Source: Phytohabitans rumicis
GTDB lineage: Bacteria > Actinomycetota > Actinomycetes > Mycobacteriales > Micromonosporaceae
NCBI RefSeq assembly: GCF_011764445.1
Contig: NZ_BLPG01000001.1
Coordinates: forward strand, 2,604,001 to 2,668,000
Direction: 5' to 3'
Length of the DNA: 64,000 nucleotides
Position 1 is the first letter of the stretch; the number at the start of each line of letters is the position of its first letter. Shown in pieces: positions 25,914 through 35,180 of the stretch. Both the position numbers and the translations under genes were made by a program. Below the pieces are notes generated by a model. It saw only the letters and a program-made list of their open reading frames with translations. It was not told where the DNA came from and did no database searches.

Positions 25914-27973
25914 GCACGGAGTTTCCGAACGAGGTCGTCACCAAGTCGCTCCTGCGCTTCGTCGACGTGCCCGGCCTCGACAAGCGGGCCGCACTGATCA
26001 CATTGGACAACGGCTTCGACCACAAGAAGCCCAACTCCTTCGGCCCGGGCGGGCTGGCCAGCCTGGACGCCGCCATCACCGAGGCGCTGGCCGCCAACCC
26101 GGCGTTCATCGCGGTGACCGGCAAGCCGTACATCTTCTGTGTCGGCGCGGACCTCACCGGCCTGCCGCTGGTGACCGACCGCGAGCAGGCCCTGGAGGTC
26201 GGCCGGCTCGGCCACAAGGTGTTCGCGCGGCTGAAGGACAGCGCGGTGCCGACGTTCGCGTTCGTGAACGGCGCGGCCATGGGCGGCGGCCTGGAGCTGG
26301 CGCTGCACTGCCACTACCGGACGGTGTCCGGCGGCGCCGCGGCGGTCGGGCTGCCCGAGGTCCTGCTCGGCCTGGTGCCCGGCTGGGGCGGCACCCAACT
26401 GCTGCCCAACCTGATCGGCATCCCGGCCGCGGCCCAGGTGATCATCCAGAACCCGCTGATGCAGAACAAGATGCTCAGGCCGGCGCAGGTGGCCGAGCTG
26501 GGCATCGCCGACGTGCTCCTCGAGGCGGCCGACTTCCTGGAGCGGTCCCTGGAGTGGGCGGCCGGCGTCGTACGCGGGGAGGTGACCGTCACCCGGCCCG
26601 AGGTCGACAAGGACATGTGGGACGGCGTGCTGTTCTTCGCCCGCAAGACGCTGGACGAGCGGCTGCACGGCGCGGTGCCGTCCGCGTACCGGGCGCTTGA
26701 CCTGCTCGCGCTCGCCAAGGACGCGCCGTTCGCCGACGGCACGGCCGCCGAGGACGAGGCCCTGGCCGACCTGGTGCTGAGCGAGGAGCTGCGCAGCGGC
26801 CTGTACGCCTTCGACCTGGTCCAGCGGCGCGCGAAGCGACCGGCCGGTGCGCCGTCGCCCGCGCTGGCCCGCGACGTGACCAAGGTCGGCGTCGTCGGCG
26901 CCGGGCTGATGGCGGGCCAGATCGGGCTGCTCTTCGCCCGCCGCCTCGAGGTGCCGGTCGTCCTCACCGACCTGGACCAGACCCGGGTCGACAAGGGCGT
27001 GGCGTACGTGCACGCCGAGATCGACAAGCTCGCCTCCAAGGGCCGGCTGGACGCGGGCAAGGCGGCCAAGCTGCGCGGCCTGGTGACCGGCTCGGTGGAC
27101 AAGGGCGCCTTCGCCGACGCCGACCTGGTGATCGAGGCGGTCTTCGAGGAGCTCGGCGTCAAGAAGCAGGTCTGGGCCGAGGTGGAAAAGATCGTCTCGC
27201 CGGAGACGGTGCTGGCGACCAACACCTCCTCGCTCTCGGTGACCGCGATGGCCGCCGACCTGGAGCACCCCGAGCGGGTCGTCGGGTTCCACTTCTTCAA
27301 CCCGGTGGCGGTCATGCCGCTGCTGGAGATCATCCGCGCCGACCGCACCGACGACGCCACGCTGGCCACCGCGTTCGCGGTGGGCAAGCAGCTGCGCAAG
27401 TCCTGCGTGCTGGTCAAGGACGCGCCCGCGTTCGTGTTCAACCGGCTGCTGACCCGCTTCCTCGGCGAGATCTTCGCGGCCGTGGACGAGGGCACCCCGC
27501 TGGACGTGGCGAACGAGGCGCTCGACCCGCTGGGCCTGCCCATGCGCCCGCTCCCGCTGCTCCAGCTCGTCGGGCCGGCGGTGGCGTACCACGTGGGCGG
27601 CATCCTGCACGCCGCGTTCCCGGACCGGTTCGCGGTCAGCGACAACCTCAAGCGGCTCGCCGAGGCCGGCCGGCCCCTCCTGGTCGACAACGAGGTCGAC
27701 CAGGAGGTCGCTGCGCTGCTCGCGGTGGGCGACCAGCCGTCGACCGCCGAGCAGGTACGCCAGCGTGCGCTCGACGCGCTCGCCCAGGAGATCCGGCTCA
27801 TGCTCGACGAGGGCGTGGTCGCCGAGGCGCAGGACATCGACCTGTGCCTGATCCTGGGCGGCGGGTGGCCGTTCCACCTGGGCGGCATCACCCCGTACCT
27901 GGACCGCACCGGCACGTCCGAGCGAGTGACCGGCCAACGCTTCCTGCCTCGCGGCGTCGCCAGCCTCGCCTAA
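25910..27973 (+). CDS. fadB: 3-hydroxyacyl-CoA dehydrogenase / enoyl-CoA hydratase (FadB)
   Basis: A 687-residue bifunctional beta-oxidation enzyme. The N-terminal crotonase domain (about 1-290) shows FCVGADLTG, GAAMGGGLELAL and the catalytic-Glu region PEVLLGLVPGWGGTQ. The C-terminal dehydrogenase has the NAD motif VGVVGAGLMAGQIG, TNTSSLSV and HFFNPVAVMPLLEI. It hydrates enoyl-CoA and oxidises the 3-hydroxyacyl product for FadA. It is translationally coupled to fadA and followed by a perfect hairpin. Confidence 0.95.
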   Translation: MSTEFPNEVVTKSLLRFVDVPGLDKRAALITLDNGFDHKKPNSFGPGGLASLDAAITEALAANPAFIAVTGKPYIFCVGADLTGLPLVTDREQALEVGRLGHKVFARLKDSAVPTFAFVNGAAMGGGLELALHCHYRTVSGGAAAVGLPEVLLGLVPGWGGTQLLPNLIGIPAAAQVIIQNPLMQNKMLRPAQVAELGIADVLLEAADFLERSLEWAAGVVRGEVTVTRPEVDKDMWDGVLFFARKTLDERLHGAVPSAYRALDLLALAKDAPFADGTAAEDEALADLVLSEELRSGLYAFDLVQRRAKRPAGAPSPALARDVTKVGVVGAGLMAGQIGLLFARRLEVPVVLTDLDQTRVDKGVAYVHAEIDKLASKGRLDAGKAAKLRGLVTGSVDKGAFADADLVIEAVFEELGVKKQVWAEVEKIVSPETVLATNTSSLSVTAMAADLEHPERVVGFHFFNPVAVMPLLEIIRADRTDDATLATAFAVGKQLRKSCVLVKDAPAFVFNRLLTRFLGEIFAAVDEGTPLDVANEALDPLGLPMRPLPLLQLVGPAVAYHVGGILHAAFPDRFAVSDNLKRLAEAGRPLLVDNEVDQEVAALLAVGDQPSTAEQVRQRALDALAQEIRLMLDEGVVAEAQDIDLCLILGGGWPFHLGGITPYLDRTGTSERVTGQRFLPRGVASLA

Positions 27974-27974
27974 C

Positions 27975-28032
27975 CCGTGATCAAGGCGTCCTTCAAGTCG
28001 TTCTAGCGACTTGAAGGACGCCTTGATCACGG
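27975..28032. terminator. Perfect 26-bp inverted repeat after fadB
   Basis: The left arm at 27975-28000 (starts CCGTGATCAAGGCGTCC) and the right arm at 28007-28032 (ends CCTTGATCACGG) pair without mismatch around TTCTAG. It begins two bases after the fadB TAA, so it is most likely its terminator. The outer bases share GATCAAGG/CCTTGATC with the palindromic repeat family, but the rest of the stem is different. Confidence 0.75.
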
Positions 28033-28120
28033 AGGGGTGGCCCGGCTCACATCACAGATGGCCGGGCTGCCTCGTCTCAGAGCTGAAGGACAAGTTCTTG
28101 AGACGGAGAAGGTGTTGGTC

Positions 28121-29053
28121 ATGCGGGTATTCGTGGCAGGTGGAACCGGGGTCCTGGGGCAACGGCTCGTGCCGCAACTGGTGGACCGGGGCCACCAGGT
28201 GACGGCTACGACGACGGGCGCGGCCAAGCTGGGCCTGCTGGCGCGGTTGGGCGCGGAGGGCGTCGTGATGGACGGGCTGGACGCGGCGTCGGTCAGCGCG
28301 GCGGTGGCCGCGGCCCGGCCGGACGTGATCGTGCACCAGATGACCGCGATTTCCGTGACGCACGCCGGCAAGGCGGACATGAAGCACATGGATCGGTGGT
28401 TCGCCACCACCAACCGGCTGCGCACCGAGGCGACGGACAACCTGCTGGCCGCGGCCGAGGCGACCGGCGTGCCCCATTTCGTCGCGCAGAGCTACGCCGG
28501 CTGGAACGGGATCCGCGAGGGCGGTTGGGTCAAGACCGAGGAGGACCCGCTGGACCTGCACGAAGGGACGCCGGCGCACCCCGGGATGGTGGCGATCCGG
28601 CACCTCGAGGACGTGGTGGGCAAGGCGGACGGCGCGGTCCTGCGGTACGGCTGGCTCTACGGGCCGGGCGCCACCGACGACCTGGTCGAGCCCGTGCGCA
28701 AGCGGCAATTCCCGGTCGTCGGGGGCGGGCGCGGCCACACCTCGTTCGTGCACCTCGACGACGCGGCCAGCGCCACCGTCCTGGCCGTGGAGCAGCAGGC
28801 CCGGGGCCTGTTCAATATCGTCGACGACGAGCCGGCACCGGCCAACCAGTGGCTGCCCTACCTGGCGGAGTGTGCGGGGGCGAAGCCGCCGATGCGGGTC
28901 CCCGCGTGGCTGGCCCGGCCGCTGGCCGGGCAGGTCGCGGTGGCGGTCATGACCGAGGGGCGCGGCTTCTCCAACGCCAAGGCCAAGCGGGAGCTCGGCT
29001 GGACGCTGCGCTATCCGTCGTGGCGGCAGGGCTTCAAGGCAGAGTTGGCGTGA
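28121..29053 (+). CDS. NAD-dependent epimerase/dehydratase family protein
   Basis: A 310-residue extended SDR. The Rossmann motif is VFVAGGTGVLGQRLVPQL and it has the substrate-domain features LRYGWLYGPGATDDL and the late motif NAKAKRELGWTLRYPSWRQG, as in atypical SDR epimerases. The usual catalytic YxxxK is not evident (SYAGWNG occupies the region), so catalysis is uncertain. The start at 28121 has a purine-rich GGAGAAGG upstream. It is a single gene following the fadB terminator. Confidence 0.85.
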   Translation: MRVFVAGGTGVLGQRLVPQLVDRGHQVTATTTGAAKLGLLARLGAEGVVMDGLDAASVSAAVAAARPDVIVHQMTAISVTHAGKADMKHMDRWFATTNRLRTEATDNLLAAAEATGVPHFVAQSYAGWNGIREGGWVKTEEDPLDLHEGTPAHPGMVAIRHLEDVVGKADGAVLRYGWLYGPGATDDLVEPVRKRQFPVVGGGRGHTSFVHLDDAASATVLAVEQQARGLFNIVDDEPAPANQWLPYLAECAGAKPPMRVPAWLARPLAGQVAVAVMTEGRGFSNAKAKRELGWTLRYPSWRQGFKAELA

Positions 29054-29376
29054 GACGTCTCGCGGTGAGGGTGAAGAAATCAAAAGATGTTGAGCTGCCG
29101 CGACGCGGTCCGGCGTCCGCATAGCGGTCCGCTCAAGTGTTTCCTGCAGAGAAGCAGAGCAAAGCGCTTCGGGACCGAACCCCACGTCGTACGCCGCCGC
29201 GAACCCACCGGCACCACCTGCCGGGTCGGTTGTGGACCGCGCAGGGTGAGGCCGCGGGAGCGACGGCACGGACCACGACGGACATCGCGGTAGCTCAGAA
29301 TCTGATCCTGAACCTAACCTCAAATCTCCAGGACTTTTCCGAACCGGGGAAGGGGGCGGAAGGCGACACGGATACG
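29054..29376. other. 323-bp intergenic region upstream of the HTH gene
   Basis: No convincing gene: the open frame that continues upstream of the HTH start has unnatural composition here. The stretch 29290-29340 is markedly less GC-rich than its surroundings and probably contains the promoter. A purine-rich ribosome-binding region (GGGGGCGGAAGG) lies at 29351-29362. Confidence 0.5.
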
Positions 29377-30927
29377 GTGTCCTTAGTGTCCACACGGTTC
29401 CGGATCGCCTGGTTGCTGCGCTCGCTGCGACGGCATGCGCAGGATCCCGTGCTGCGCAACGGGCGCCGGTTCGCCGCGGCGTTCCCCAGCGGGATCGAGG
29501 GTGAGGTCGCGGGCGGCATCAACCCCAGCCAGGTCACGCGCTGGGAGACCGGGCAGACGCCGGTCACCTATCGCGTGCTGCGCGGCTACGAGCGGCTGCT
29601 GGGTCTGGGCCGGCGCAGCCTGGTCACGCTCGTCGACAGCACCGTCCGCTTCGAGCAGGGCGTCATCGGCGCGCCACCGCTCGGCCGTCCGGCGGTGCCC
29701 GACGAGGCGGTACGCCAGCGGCGGCTGCTCGACCTCGTGGAGCGCGCCGACTCGCCCGCGCCGATGCACAGCCGCGACTGGGACGACCTGACCGCGCTGC
29801 TGTCCGGCTGGCGGTACCCGTGCCTGCGCGACCGGGACTGGGAGCAGCTCACCGGGCGCCTCGCCACCGAGCTGTACGTCAGCGAGGGCCACGCCTGGCT
29901 GCGCCGTCAGGAGGCGCTCTTCCGGCTGCTCGGCCACCCGAGCGGCGGGCGGATCGCGATCGCGACCTGCGCCGGGCTGCTGGCCGACCCGACCAACCCC
30001 GGTTGCGGCGACATCCTGCTCACCCTCGACGGCGTCCGGGAGGAGAGCGCCAGCGGGCTCGTGCTGCGCCAGTTCCAGGCGGCCAGCGGCGGCGAGGCGC
30101 AGCACCGGGCCGCCGTGGTGAGCCTGCAGAAGCTCAAGCTCGGCCACTTCCGCGGGCGGCACCTGGACACGCTGGTCACGCACGCCACCGAGCTGGTGAC
30201 GCTGCCGCAGTTGCACGGCACGCTGCGGGTGATGGCGGCCGAGCTGCTGCGGATCGTGCCCCACCCGCACCGGGCCGCGCGGGAGCAGCTGCGCCGGGCC
30301 GCGGACGCCCACCGCTCGGTCGCGGCGGTGTCGCGTACCGGGCGGCTGCACGCGAGCCGGGCGGCGGCGACCGTGCCGGACGGCGACCCGGTCCTGGGCG
30401 CGCTGGTGGAAGACCTGCTGCACCAGCCGGACGTGAGCCGGCGGTTCTTCGCCGCCCAGTGGCTGGCGCTCAGCCCGTACGGGCGACCGCTCGGCCGGCA
30501 GCTCGCCGCCGAGTTGCGCCGGCCGGAGGTGATGCGCGACGAGGTAACCGCCCCGGTGCACCTGGAGGCGCTGACGATCCTGGGCAGCCCCGCCGAGCGC
30601 CCGCTCGGCGAGCGGCTGCTCGTCTCCCCCGGGCTGCCGGCGAGCGTACGGGTGAGCGCCGCCCGGGCGCTGACGCACATGCCGGGCCGCAGCGCGGACG
30701 CGTTCTGGCGGCGCGCGCTGGCACACCACCGGGCGGCCTGGCACCGCATGCCGTCGCCGGGCGTGGCCGCGGTTTTGGACCACCTCGTGTACGCCGCCGG
30801 CAGCACGCAGAACCACGGGATGCTGCGCGACGTGGCCGCAGACCCGTCGCTGCCCGCCACGATGCGGTCGGTCGCGCGCTGGTGGTGCCGCCACCCGGAC
30901 CTGGCGCCGGCGGGCGTCGAGACCTGA
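29377..30927 (+). CDS. Large regulator with N-terminal XRE-type HTH
   Basis: A protein of about 516 residues. The N-terminus has a helix-turn-helix-like region (GINPSQVTRWETGQTPVTYRVLRGYERLLGL split across two helices: INPSQVTRWETG, then YRVLRGYERLLG). The remaining 400 residues are helical and Arg/Leu-rich, with HEAT-like repeats (HLEALTILGSPAERPLGERL). This is a common but uncharacterised actinobacterial design. The start is one of two GTG codons, 29377 or 29386. Confidence 0.72.
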   Translation: MSLVSTRFRIAWLLRSLRRHAQDPVLRNGRRFAAAFPSGIEGEVAGGINPSQVTRWETGQTPVTYRVLRGYERLLGLGRRSLVTLVDSTVRFEQGVIGAPPLGRPAVPDEAVRQRRLLDLVERADSPAPMHSRDWDDLTALLSGWRYPCLRDRDWEQLTGRLATELYVSEGHAWLRRQEALFRLLGHPSGGRIAIATCAGLLADPTNPGCGDILLTLDGVREESASGLVLRQFQAASGGEAQHRAAVVSLQKLKLGHFRGRHLDTLVTHATELVTLPQLHGTLRVMAAELLRIVPHPHRAAREQLRRAADAHRSVAAVSRTGRLHASRAAATVPDGDPVLGALVEDLLHQPDVSRRFFAAQWLALSPYGRPLGRQLAAELRRPEVMRDEVTAPVHLEALTILGSPAERPLGERLLVSPGLPASVRVSAARALTHMPGRSADAFWRRALAHHRAAWHRMPSPGVAAVLDHLVYAAGSTQNHGMLRDVAADPSLPATMRSVARWWCRHPDLAPAGVET

Positions 30928-31012
30928 GCACCTCAGCGGAGGCGGATTGCGCGGCCGGGACTCACAAGCAACATCCCGACCGTACGGCAGCCACCGCCGC
31001 TACGTTCGCCGC

Positions 31013-31941
31013 ATGAGCGCGCGTCGGCCTCCCGCTCGTGACGGGATCCAGCCCGCCACGGCCGGCGCCGCGCTCCCTCCTGCCCTGCGCACCCTGCCCG
31101 GCGCCACCGAGGCCGAGCTGCACGCCCGGATCGAGCGCTACCTGAGCTGGGCCGGCCTCGTCTGGGGGCCGGCCCCAATCCTCCCTACCGGACCAGCGTC
31201 GCCGGGTTTCCGGTGCGGTTGAGCCCGCGCCGCAAGGCGGTGGCGGTCGTCGTGCCGGTGGCGCACGACGTACGGCCGGAGGAGCTCACCGACGCGCAGG
31301 CCCCGGCGCTCGCGGGCGCGGGTGGCGCGCTGCTGCGCCTCGTGCCGGCCGTCGCGGGGTGGAACCTGGTGGCCACCACCGTCGTACCGGCGGAGCCGCT
31401 GCACCTGGTGGACCTCGATCACGCGGTCAAGACCACCGTGGCCCGCGCCATGGCGGCACCGGCCCTCGGCGGGCGCCCCGCGCGGGACGGACCGCCGGCA
31501 GCCCTGCCACCGGTACGGCGGGACACCGGCGACCCGTTGCTGGACCCGACCAAGGAGCGCGACTTCCAGCGCGTCGTGGCCTCGCTGGAGGCGCTCGACG
31601 TGCCGGTCGACCGGTACCAGTGGGGGCCCGGCATCGCGCACGTCGCGTCCGGGCCGCTGCTCGTCCGGCTGGACGCCGGCCGGAGCGTTCCGGTGCTGTC
31701 GATCGACCTGCTGCTCGGCGGGGTCGACCCGGCCATGGCCACCGCCGCCAACGTCCGCCGCCTGCTCAGCCCGCCGAACGCCGCGGGCCGGCTGGCGCTG
31801 CGCCGGGGCGGCGACGGCCTGTACCTCACCCGCTGCGCCGAGGTGGTGTTCTGCGAGACCGCGCACGGCAACCTGCGCGCGGTGCTGGCCGACCTGTACG
31901 CCGCCGGGCCGACTACGACGCCTGTGGTACCGCCGCCTTAG
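31013..31941 (+). pseudogene. Conserved hypothetical gene split by a one-base deletion
   Basis: Two open frames are joined end to end: 31013-31222 (69 residues) and one from a GTG at 31213 to 31941 (242 residues). The sequence joins sensibly if one C is restored near 31171-31178: LSWAGLVWGPAP is followed in the other frame by NPPYRTSVAGFPVRLSPRRK. The intact product would be about 309 residues. I do not recognise a family; there is no signal peptide or membrane segment. Its last 29 bases overlap the end of the histidine kinase gene on the other strand. Whether the break is real or a sequence error cannot be told here. Confidence 0.65.
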
Positions 31942-33121
31942 CCGCGACCACCGGGGTGGTGTCCGCCGCCGGGAGCGTGACCGTGACCTCCAGCCCGCCG
32001 CCCTCCTGGGCCGCGGCGGTCACCGTCCCGCCGTGGGCGTCGCACACCGCCCGTACGATGGACAGCCCCAAGCCCGAGCCCCGCGCGCCGGTGCGTTCGC
32101 GACCGCCGCGCCGGAAGGGCTCGAAGAGCCCGGGCACGTCGACCTGGTCGACCTCGAAGCCGGTGTTGCCCACGACCAGCCACGCCGCGGCCGCGTCCGA
32201 GCCGGTACGCGCCCACACCTTGCCGTGCAGGTGGTTGTAGCGGATCGCGTTCTCGATCAGGTTGCCGGCGAGCCGGTCGAGCAGGCTGGGGTCGCCCACG
32301 ACGGGCGCCGGCTCCAGCGAGGTGGTCACGGTCAGCTTCAGCCGGTCGGCCTCGCCGCGCACCGCGGAGAGCGCGTTCGTGGCCGCGGTGGCGAGGTCGG
32401 CGGGCACCTTGCGGGCCAGCCGCCGCCCGGACTGGGCCTCGCTGCGCGCCAGCACCAGCAGCGCGTCGACCAGGCCGTTGGCGCGCTCCGAGGCGTCCCG
32501 GACGACCGTGGCCATCCGGCGGTACTCGGCCACGTCGGCCTCGTCGTCGGCCAGCGTCACGTCGATCTCGGTACGCATGACGGCCAGCGGCGTACGCAGC
32601 TCGTGCGAGGCGTTGGCCACGAACCGCTTCTGCGCCTCGAACGCCTCGCCCAGCCGGTCCAGCATCGCATCGAACGTGCCCGCCAGCTCGGCCACCTCGT
32701 CGTCCGCGCCGGAGTAGCGGATGCGCTGGTCGAGGGTCTCCCCGCCGAGCCGCTGCGCGGTCGACGTCACCTGGTGCAGCGGGCGCAGCGCGCGGCCGGC
32801 CACCGCGTACGCCCCGGCCACCCCGACCACGCTGATCGCCAGCAGCGCGACCAGGCCCTTGGCCAGCAGCTCCCGCGAGGCCGCGTCGACCACCTGGTCC
32901 TGCCAGTCCCGGGCGTCCAGTTCCTGCCCGTTCGCGAGGGTCACCGTGGTGCCCGCGCTGAGCTCGTCGGCGGGGTGCAGCGCGTCGCCGACGAGCAACC
33001 AGGCCAGCACCACCAGGATCGCGCCGGCACCGACCAGCAGCACGCCGTTGAGCACGGTCAGCCGCAGCCGCAGCGTCGGCCGCAGCCGATGCCGGCCGGG
33101 CCGGCCCGAGTACACCGTCAT
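31913..33121 (-). CDS. Sensor histidine kinase
   Basis: A 402-residue membrane kinase with two helices (about 22-45 and 88-108) enclosing a small external domain of about 40 residues, then HAMP, the H-box ANASHELRTPLAV (His173), the N-box NLIENAIRYN, and G-boxes ending ARGSGLGLSIV. It phosphorylates the response regulator whose stop overlaps its start (ATGA, 33118-33121). The small sensor loop suggests sensing at or in the membrane. The three PQQ-propeller proteins lie just upstream on the same strand. Confidence 0.93.
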   Translation of the reverse strand: MTVYSGRPGRHRLRPTLRLRLTVLNGVLLVGAGAILVVLAWLLVGDALHPADELSAGTTVTLANGQELDARDWQDQVVDAASRELLAKGLVALLAISVVGVAGAYAVAGRALRPLHQVTSTAQRLGGETLDQRIRYSGADDEVAELAGTFDAMLDRLGEAFEAQKRFVANASHELRTPLAVMRTEIDVTLADDEADVAEYRRMATVVRDASERANGLVDALLVLARSEAQSGRRLARKVPADLATAATNALSAVRGEADRLKLTVTTSLEPAPVVGDPSLLDRLAGNLIENAIRYNHLHGKVWARTGSDAAAAWLVVGNTGFEVDQVDVPGLFEPFRRGGRERTGARGSGLGLSIVRAVCDAHGGTVTAAAQEGGGLEVTVTLPAADTTPVVAAKAAVPQAS

Positions 33122-33786
33122 GCCGTCACCCGGTAGCCGGCGCCGACGACCGTCTCGATCAACGGCGGGTCGCCGATCTTCTTCCGCAGCGTCATGACCG
33201 TCACCCGCACGGTCGTGGTGAACGGGTCCGTGTTCGCGTCCCAGACCCGTTCCAGCAGCTCCTCGCTGGAGACCACAGCGCCGCGGGCCTTGAGCAGCTC
33301 CTCCAGCACGCCGAACTCCTTGCGGGTCAGGTCGACGGCCGCGCCGGCCCGGGTGACGACCCGCTTGGCCGGGTCGAGCACCAGGTCGGCGACCGCCAGC
33401 ACCGGCGGCGCCGCTGGCGTGGCCCGCCGGCCCAGCGCCTGCACCCGGGCCACCAGCTCGTCGAACGCGAACGGCTTCGGCAGGTAGTCGTCCGCGCCCA
33501 GTTGGAGCCCCTCCACGCGGTCGGCGACGGTGCCGCTCGCGGTCAGCATCAAGACCCGGGTCAAGGCGCCCGACGACACCAGGTCCGCGCAGATCTGATC
33601 GCCGTGGATCCCGGGCAGGTCACGATCGAGTACGACAACGTCGTACCGGGTCACGAACGCCATCTCGTGGCCGGTGGACCCGTCGTACGCCAGATCCACG
33701 GCCATGCCCTGCCGGCGCAGGCCGCGCGCGATCGCGTCGGCCAGATTGCGCTCGTCCTCGACCACCAGGACCCGCACGGCAGCCAC
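33118..33786 (-). CDS. OmpR-family response regulator
   Basis: A 222-residue regulator with a receiver domain (VLVVEDERNLADAI, phospho-acceptor Asp54 in VVLDRDLPG, Thr83, Lys104 in YLPKPFAF) and a winged-helix DNA-binding domain ending DPPLIETVVGAGYRV. It pairs with the overlapping kinase gene. The 72 bp between its start and the PQQ gene upstream is its likely promoter region. The regulon is unknown; the adjacent propeller genes are candidates. Confidence 0.94.
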   Translation of the reverse strand: MAAVRVLVVEDERNLADAIARGLRRQGMAVDLAYDGSTGHEMAFVTRYDVVVLDRDLPGIHGDQICADLVSSGALTRVLMLTASGTVADRVEGLQLGADDYLPKPFAFDELVARVQALGRRATPAAPPVLAVADLVLDPAKRVVTRAGAAVDLTRKEFGVLEELLKARGAVVSSEELLERVWDANTDPFTTTVRVTVMTLRKKIGDPPLIETVVGAGYRVTA

Positions 33787-33858
33787 CTCCGTTCGTTGTG
33801 CCAGGACAGCCTCCGTCAGGGGGCGTTAAGCCCATGTGAGCCAACGTAACCCGACCGG

Positions 33859-35178
33859 TCACGCCCCCATGATCGGACGCCACACGCCGACCGTCGCGTT
33901 GAGTCGCCGGCAGAGTACGGCGTCCGCCCACACCTCGCAGTCGCCGGTGACGTCGCCGACCACGCCGAAGACGCGGGCCGCGCCGGTGGCCGGATCGAGC
34001 CGGGCGAACCAGGCCCGCGCCGTGGCCAGATCGGAGCGCATGCCGATCAACTGCCCGGCGCTGTCCGGCGGGCCGATCACGCTCCAGATGCCCAGCTCGC
34101 CCACCTGGGCGCCGGTGGCCGGGTCGAGGACGACCAGCGGCACCTCGGACTCCCGGCCGCGCGCCCCGGAGATCAGGTAAGCGCCGGCCCGCACGACGAA
34201 CGACCAGTCCGGGTCGGACCACAGGATCCGGCCGGTGGCCGGGTCGAGCACCCGCACCCCGCCGATGTGGGAGACCACGCACACCGTTTCGCCGCAGTTC
34301 GGCGAGATGTACTCGGTGGCCAGGTCGATCGGGGACCTCCAGCGCAGCTCCAGCCGGGTCAGCCCGTACGCCGACACCACCGGCCCGCCCTCGCGCACCA
34401 GCATCAGGTCGCCGGCGAACTGCACGTAGCTGGCCGGCTCGTTCGGCAGGCGCGCGGGCAGCAGGTCGGCGCTCACCAGCACCCGCCCGTCCTCGGCGTC
34501 GCGCACCTCGACGAGCCCGGACGGCAGCAGCGTCACCACGTGGGTGGGCGCGTCGTCCACGTACCGGTAGGAGAGCCAGGCCCCGGTCGGCACCCGGTAC
34601 GACCAGCGCACCACCCCGGTCACCGGGTCGACGGCCTCCAGCACCTCGGTGCCCGTACCGGCGGTGGGGGCGCCGTCCGGCGACGTCCAGAGCAGCACGT
34701 GCCCGCGCGGCGTGACGCCCTCGAAGAGCGCCCGGCGGCGCCACGACACGGTGCCGGTGTCCTCCCGGATCGACACGCTCTCCACCTGCTCCAGCAGCTC
34801 CGGCTGGGTGCTGATCAGCATCTGCCCGGACGCCAAACCGACGCCCCGCAACGCCCCCTTCAGCGGCAGCGGCGCCTCCCACAGCAGGCGCGCGTCCGGC
34901 AGCCCGTACGCCGAGATGGTCCGCGTGTCGGCGGGCACGGCGCGGTCGTTCGTGACGACGTAAAACCGGTCGCCCACCGCGAACGAGGTGTCGCCGAGCC
35001 GGGCCGGGATGGTGGCCTCGGTCAGCGGCACCGGCAGTGGGGTGGCCGGCCCCAGGAGCACGGCGAGCGCCGCCAGGCCGGCCAGCGCCCAGCCGAACCG
35101 GGGCCGCGCCGGCTCCGGCTCGACGGGCGGCGAACCGTGCCCCACCTCGCCAAGATCGATGACGCCGATCACTGCCAC
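33859..35178 (-). CDS. PQQ-type beta-propeller membrane protein, paralogue 1
   Basis: A protein of about 439 residues with a short cytoplasmic start (VIGVIDLGEVG), one membrane helix (FGWALAGLAALAVLLGPATP) and an external propeller of PQQ-like repeats such as LDPATGAQVGELG and VLDPATGRILWSD. It is the third of three tandem paralogues by transcription order. Such proteins bind ligands or partners rather than catalyse. The start is GTG 35178, or 35172, two bases after the upstream stop. Confidence 0.82.
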   Translation of the reverse strand: MAVIGVIDLGEVGHGSPPVEPEPARPRFGWALAGLAALAVLLGPATPLPVPLTEATIPARLGDTSFAVGDRFYVVTNDRAVPADTRTISAYGLPDARLLWEAPLPLKGALRGVGLASGQMLISTQPELLEQVESVSIREDTGTVSWRRRALFEGVTPRGHVLLWTSPDGAPTAGTGTEVLEAVDPVTGVVRWSYRVPTGAWLSYRYVDDAPTHVVTLLPSGLVEVRDAEDGRVLVSADLLPARLPNEPASYVQFAGDLMLVREGGPVVSAYGLTRLELRWRSPIDLATEYISPNCGETVCVVSHIGGVRVLDPATGRILWSDPDWSFVVRAGAYLISGARGRESEVPLVVLDPATGAQVGELGIWSVIGPPDSAGQLIGMRSDLATARAWFARLDPATGAARVFGVVGDVTGDCEVWADAVLCRRLNATVGVWRPIMGA

Positions 35179-35180
35179 GG

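Noticed and set aside
24731-28030. A 1099-codon open frame on the minus strand across fadA and fadB
   Set aside because: It is the complement of two unmistakable beta-oxidation genes and has unnatural composition.
27975-28032. Thirteenth-plus member of the main palindrome family
   Set aside because: Only the outer GATCAAGG/CCTTGATC matches; the core and loop differ, so I list it separately as a terminator.
31913-31941. Error at the overlap of the hypothetical gene and the kinase
   Set aside because: The kinase end and the hypothetical end are both plausible, so this is treated as a genuine antisense overlap.
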